Below, piece by piece: positions 6,201 through 6,796 of a stretch of 6,796 nucleotides of DNA. Numbering within the stretch: the stretch's first letter is position 1; every line of letters begins with the position of its first letter. The stretch comes from Acidimicrobiia bacterium (GTDB taxonomy: Bacteria > Actinomycetota > Acidimicrobiia > Spongiisociales > ZC4RG35), in the NCBI GenBank assembly GCA_003230435.1, contig QIDW01000429.1, positions 1-6,796 of the forward strand. Direction: 5' to 3'. The notes beneath the pieces were generated by a model. That model was not told the DNA's origin. It saw only the letters and a list, made by a program, of their open reading frames with translations, and searched no databases. The position numbers and the translations under genes were made by a program.

Positions 6201-6796
6201 ATGATTCTGGTAGTCATCCCGGCAGTTGTTTTGGCAGCGGTGTCCCTCGCAGCATTCGCCGGGCGATGGGTCTGGTGGCTGGACATCCTCGCCAACTTCC
6301 GGGCGCAATACGTGGTGGGCTTGATCATCCTGGGCCTGATTGTGCTGATGTCCAAGTGGCGCCGGATTGGTTATGGAGTTCTGACCGTCGCCGCGATCAA
6401 TCTGGTGTTTGTTCTTCCTCTCTATGCAGGGTCACCCGGTCAGGCCGTCCCCGACTTGCCCTCGCTGCGTGTGATGTCGTTCAACCTTCTTTCGACGAAC
6501 CAGAACTACTCGGAGGTGATCGAGTACATCAGGGCGGTCGACCCCGATCTTGTGTTGTTATACGAGGCCAGCCGTCCCTGGGAGGTCGCGGTCGAATCAG
6601 CGGGCCTGGATTACGAGGTGATCCGTCCGCGCTCTGACAACCTCATCTTCGGAACTCTGGTGATGGTTCGAGGTGAGGAGGTGGAGGCGATCTCCTATGG
6701 GTTCGCAGAATCTCAGCCTCGTGCGGTTTCAATCAAGTACCGCCCGACCGGCTGGCCCGAGGGAATCAATGTCCTTTCGACTCACCCTCTGGCACC
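6201..6796 (+). CDS. Membrane-anchored endonuclease/exonuclease/phosphatase-family protein (C-terminus beyond window edge)
   Basis: The first 198 codons are visible, open to the right edge. The N-terminus has three hydrophobic segments (about 3-20, 38-50 and 57-76) separated by short loops, including WWLDILANFRAQY, often seen in this membrane-bound subgroup. From residue 89 the EEP (DNase I-like) fold begins: LRVMSFNLL (Asn95), then VDPDLVLLYEAS with the metal-binding Glu at 122, and LSTHPLA (192-198), a motif of YafD-like members with the conserved His at 195. The later catalytic motifs (DxN, SDH) should lie beyond the edge. With three helices the catalytic domain is predicted on the outer face of the membrane. 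The substrate is unknown; phosphodiester or lipid-phosphate hydrolysis is the family expectation. The start ATG at 6201 lies 5 bp after the CCA enzyme stop, with a weak AGGT close upstream, so the two genes are probably co-transcribed. A functional link is not evident. Confidence 0.85.
   Translation, partial: MILVVIPAVVLAAVSLAAFAGRWVWWLDILANFRAQYVVGLIILGLIVLMSKWRRIGYGVLTVAAINLVFVLPLYAGSPGQAVPDLPSLRVMSFNLLSTNQNYSEVIEYIRAVDPDLVLLYEASRPWEVAVESAGLDYEVIRPRSDNLIFGTLVMVRGEEVEAISYGFAESQPRAVSIKYRPTGWPEGINVLSTHPLA

Noticed and set aside
6101..6637. Plus-strand open frame of 178 codons across the CCA gene end and the nuclease-family gene
   Set aside because: It is out of frame with both recognisable proteins and has no motif; the frame starting at 6201 shows membrane helices and EEP motifs.

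Overview
The window reads as chromosomal DNA from a GC-rich actinobacterium. I judge this from the strong G/C bias at third codon positions, frequent GTG starts, very tight gene spacing and gene content. The combination of an ECF sigma factor, an MviN-type pseudokinase and a CCA-adding enzyme matches the mycobacterial pcnA ... mviN - sigM - trxB neighbourhood, which lies near the replication origin in many actinobacteria. An uncultured or Acidimicrobiia-like lineage is my guess, because several proteins are diverged from the well-known forms; the lineage cannot be fixed from the sequence alone. No tRNA, rRNA, CRISPR array, insertion sequence or phage gene was seen.

Left arm (minus strand, 2499 down to 1) is a compact three-gene operon. 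It starts with a GNAT acetyltransferase, then 5 bp later a single-pass membrane protein with a catalytically dead kinase-like domain inside and a discoidin-like domain outside. A 4-bp stop/start overlap then leads into an ECF sigma factor that is cut by the window edge. The pseudokinase - membrane helix - outer domain layout is that of the C-terminal part of mycobacterial MviN (Rv3910), but here it has no MurJ flippase attached.

Right arm (plus strand, 2518 to 6796) holds a class II-type histone deacetylase-family enzyme with all zinc and catalytic residues. It is followed by a PilT-like hexameric ATPase with altered signature boxes, a complete CCA tRNA nucleotidyltransferase with an HD domain, and the first two thirds or so of a membrane-anchored endonuclease/exonuclease/phosphatase-family protein that runs off the right edge.

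The two arms diverge from only 18 bp between the acetyltransferase and deacetylase start codons, so an acetylating and a deacetylating enzyme share one control region. The most notable points are the free-standing MviN-like pseudokinase coupled to a sigma factor, the divergent acetyltransferase/deacetylase pair, and the PilT-like motor with a changed His box and no recognisable C-terminal AIRNLIRE motif.
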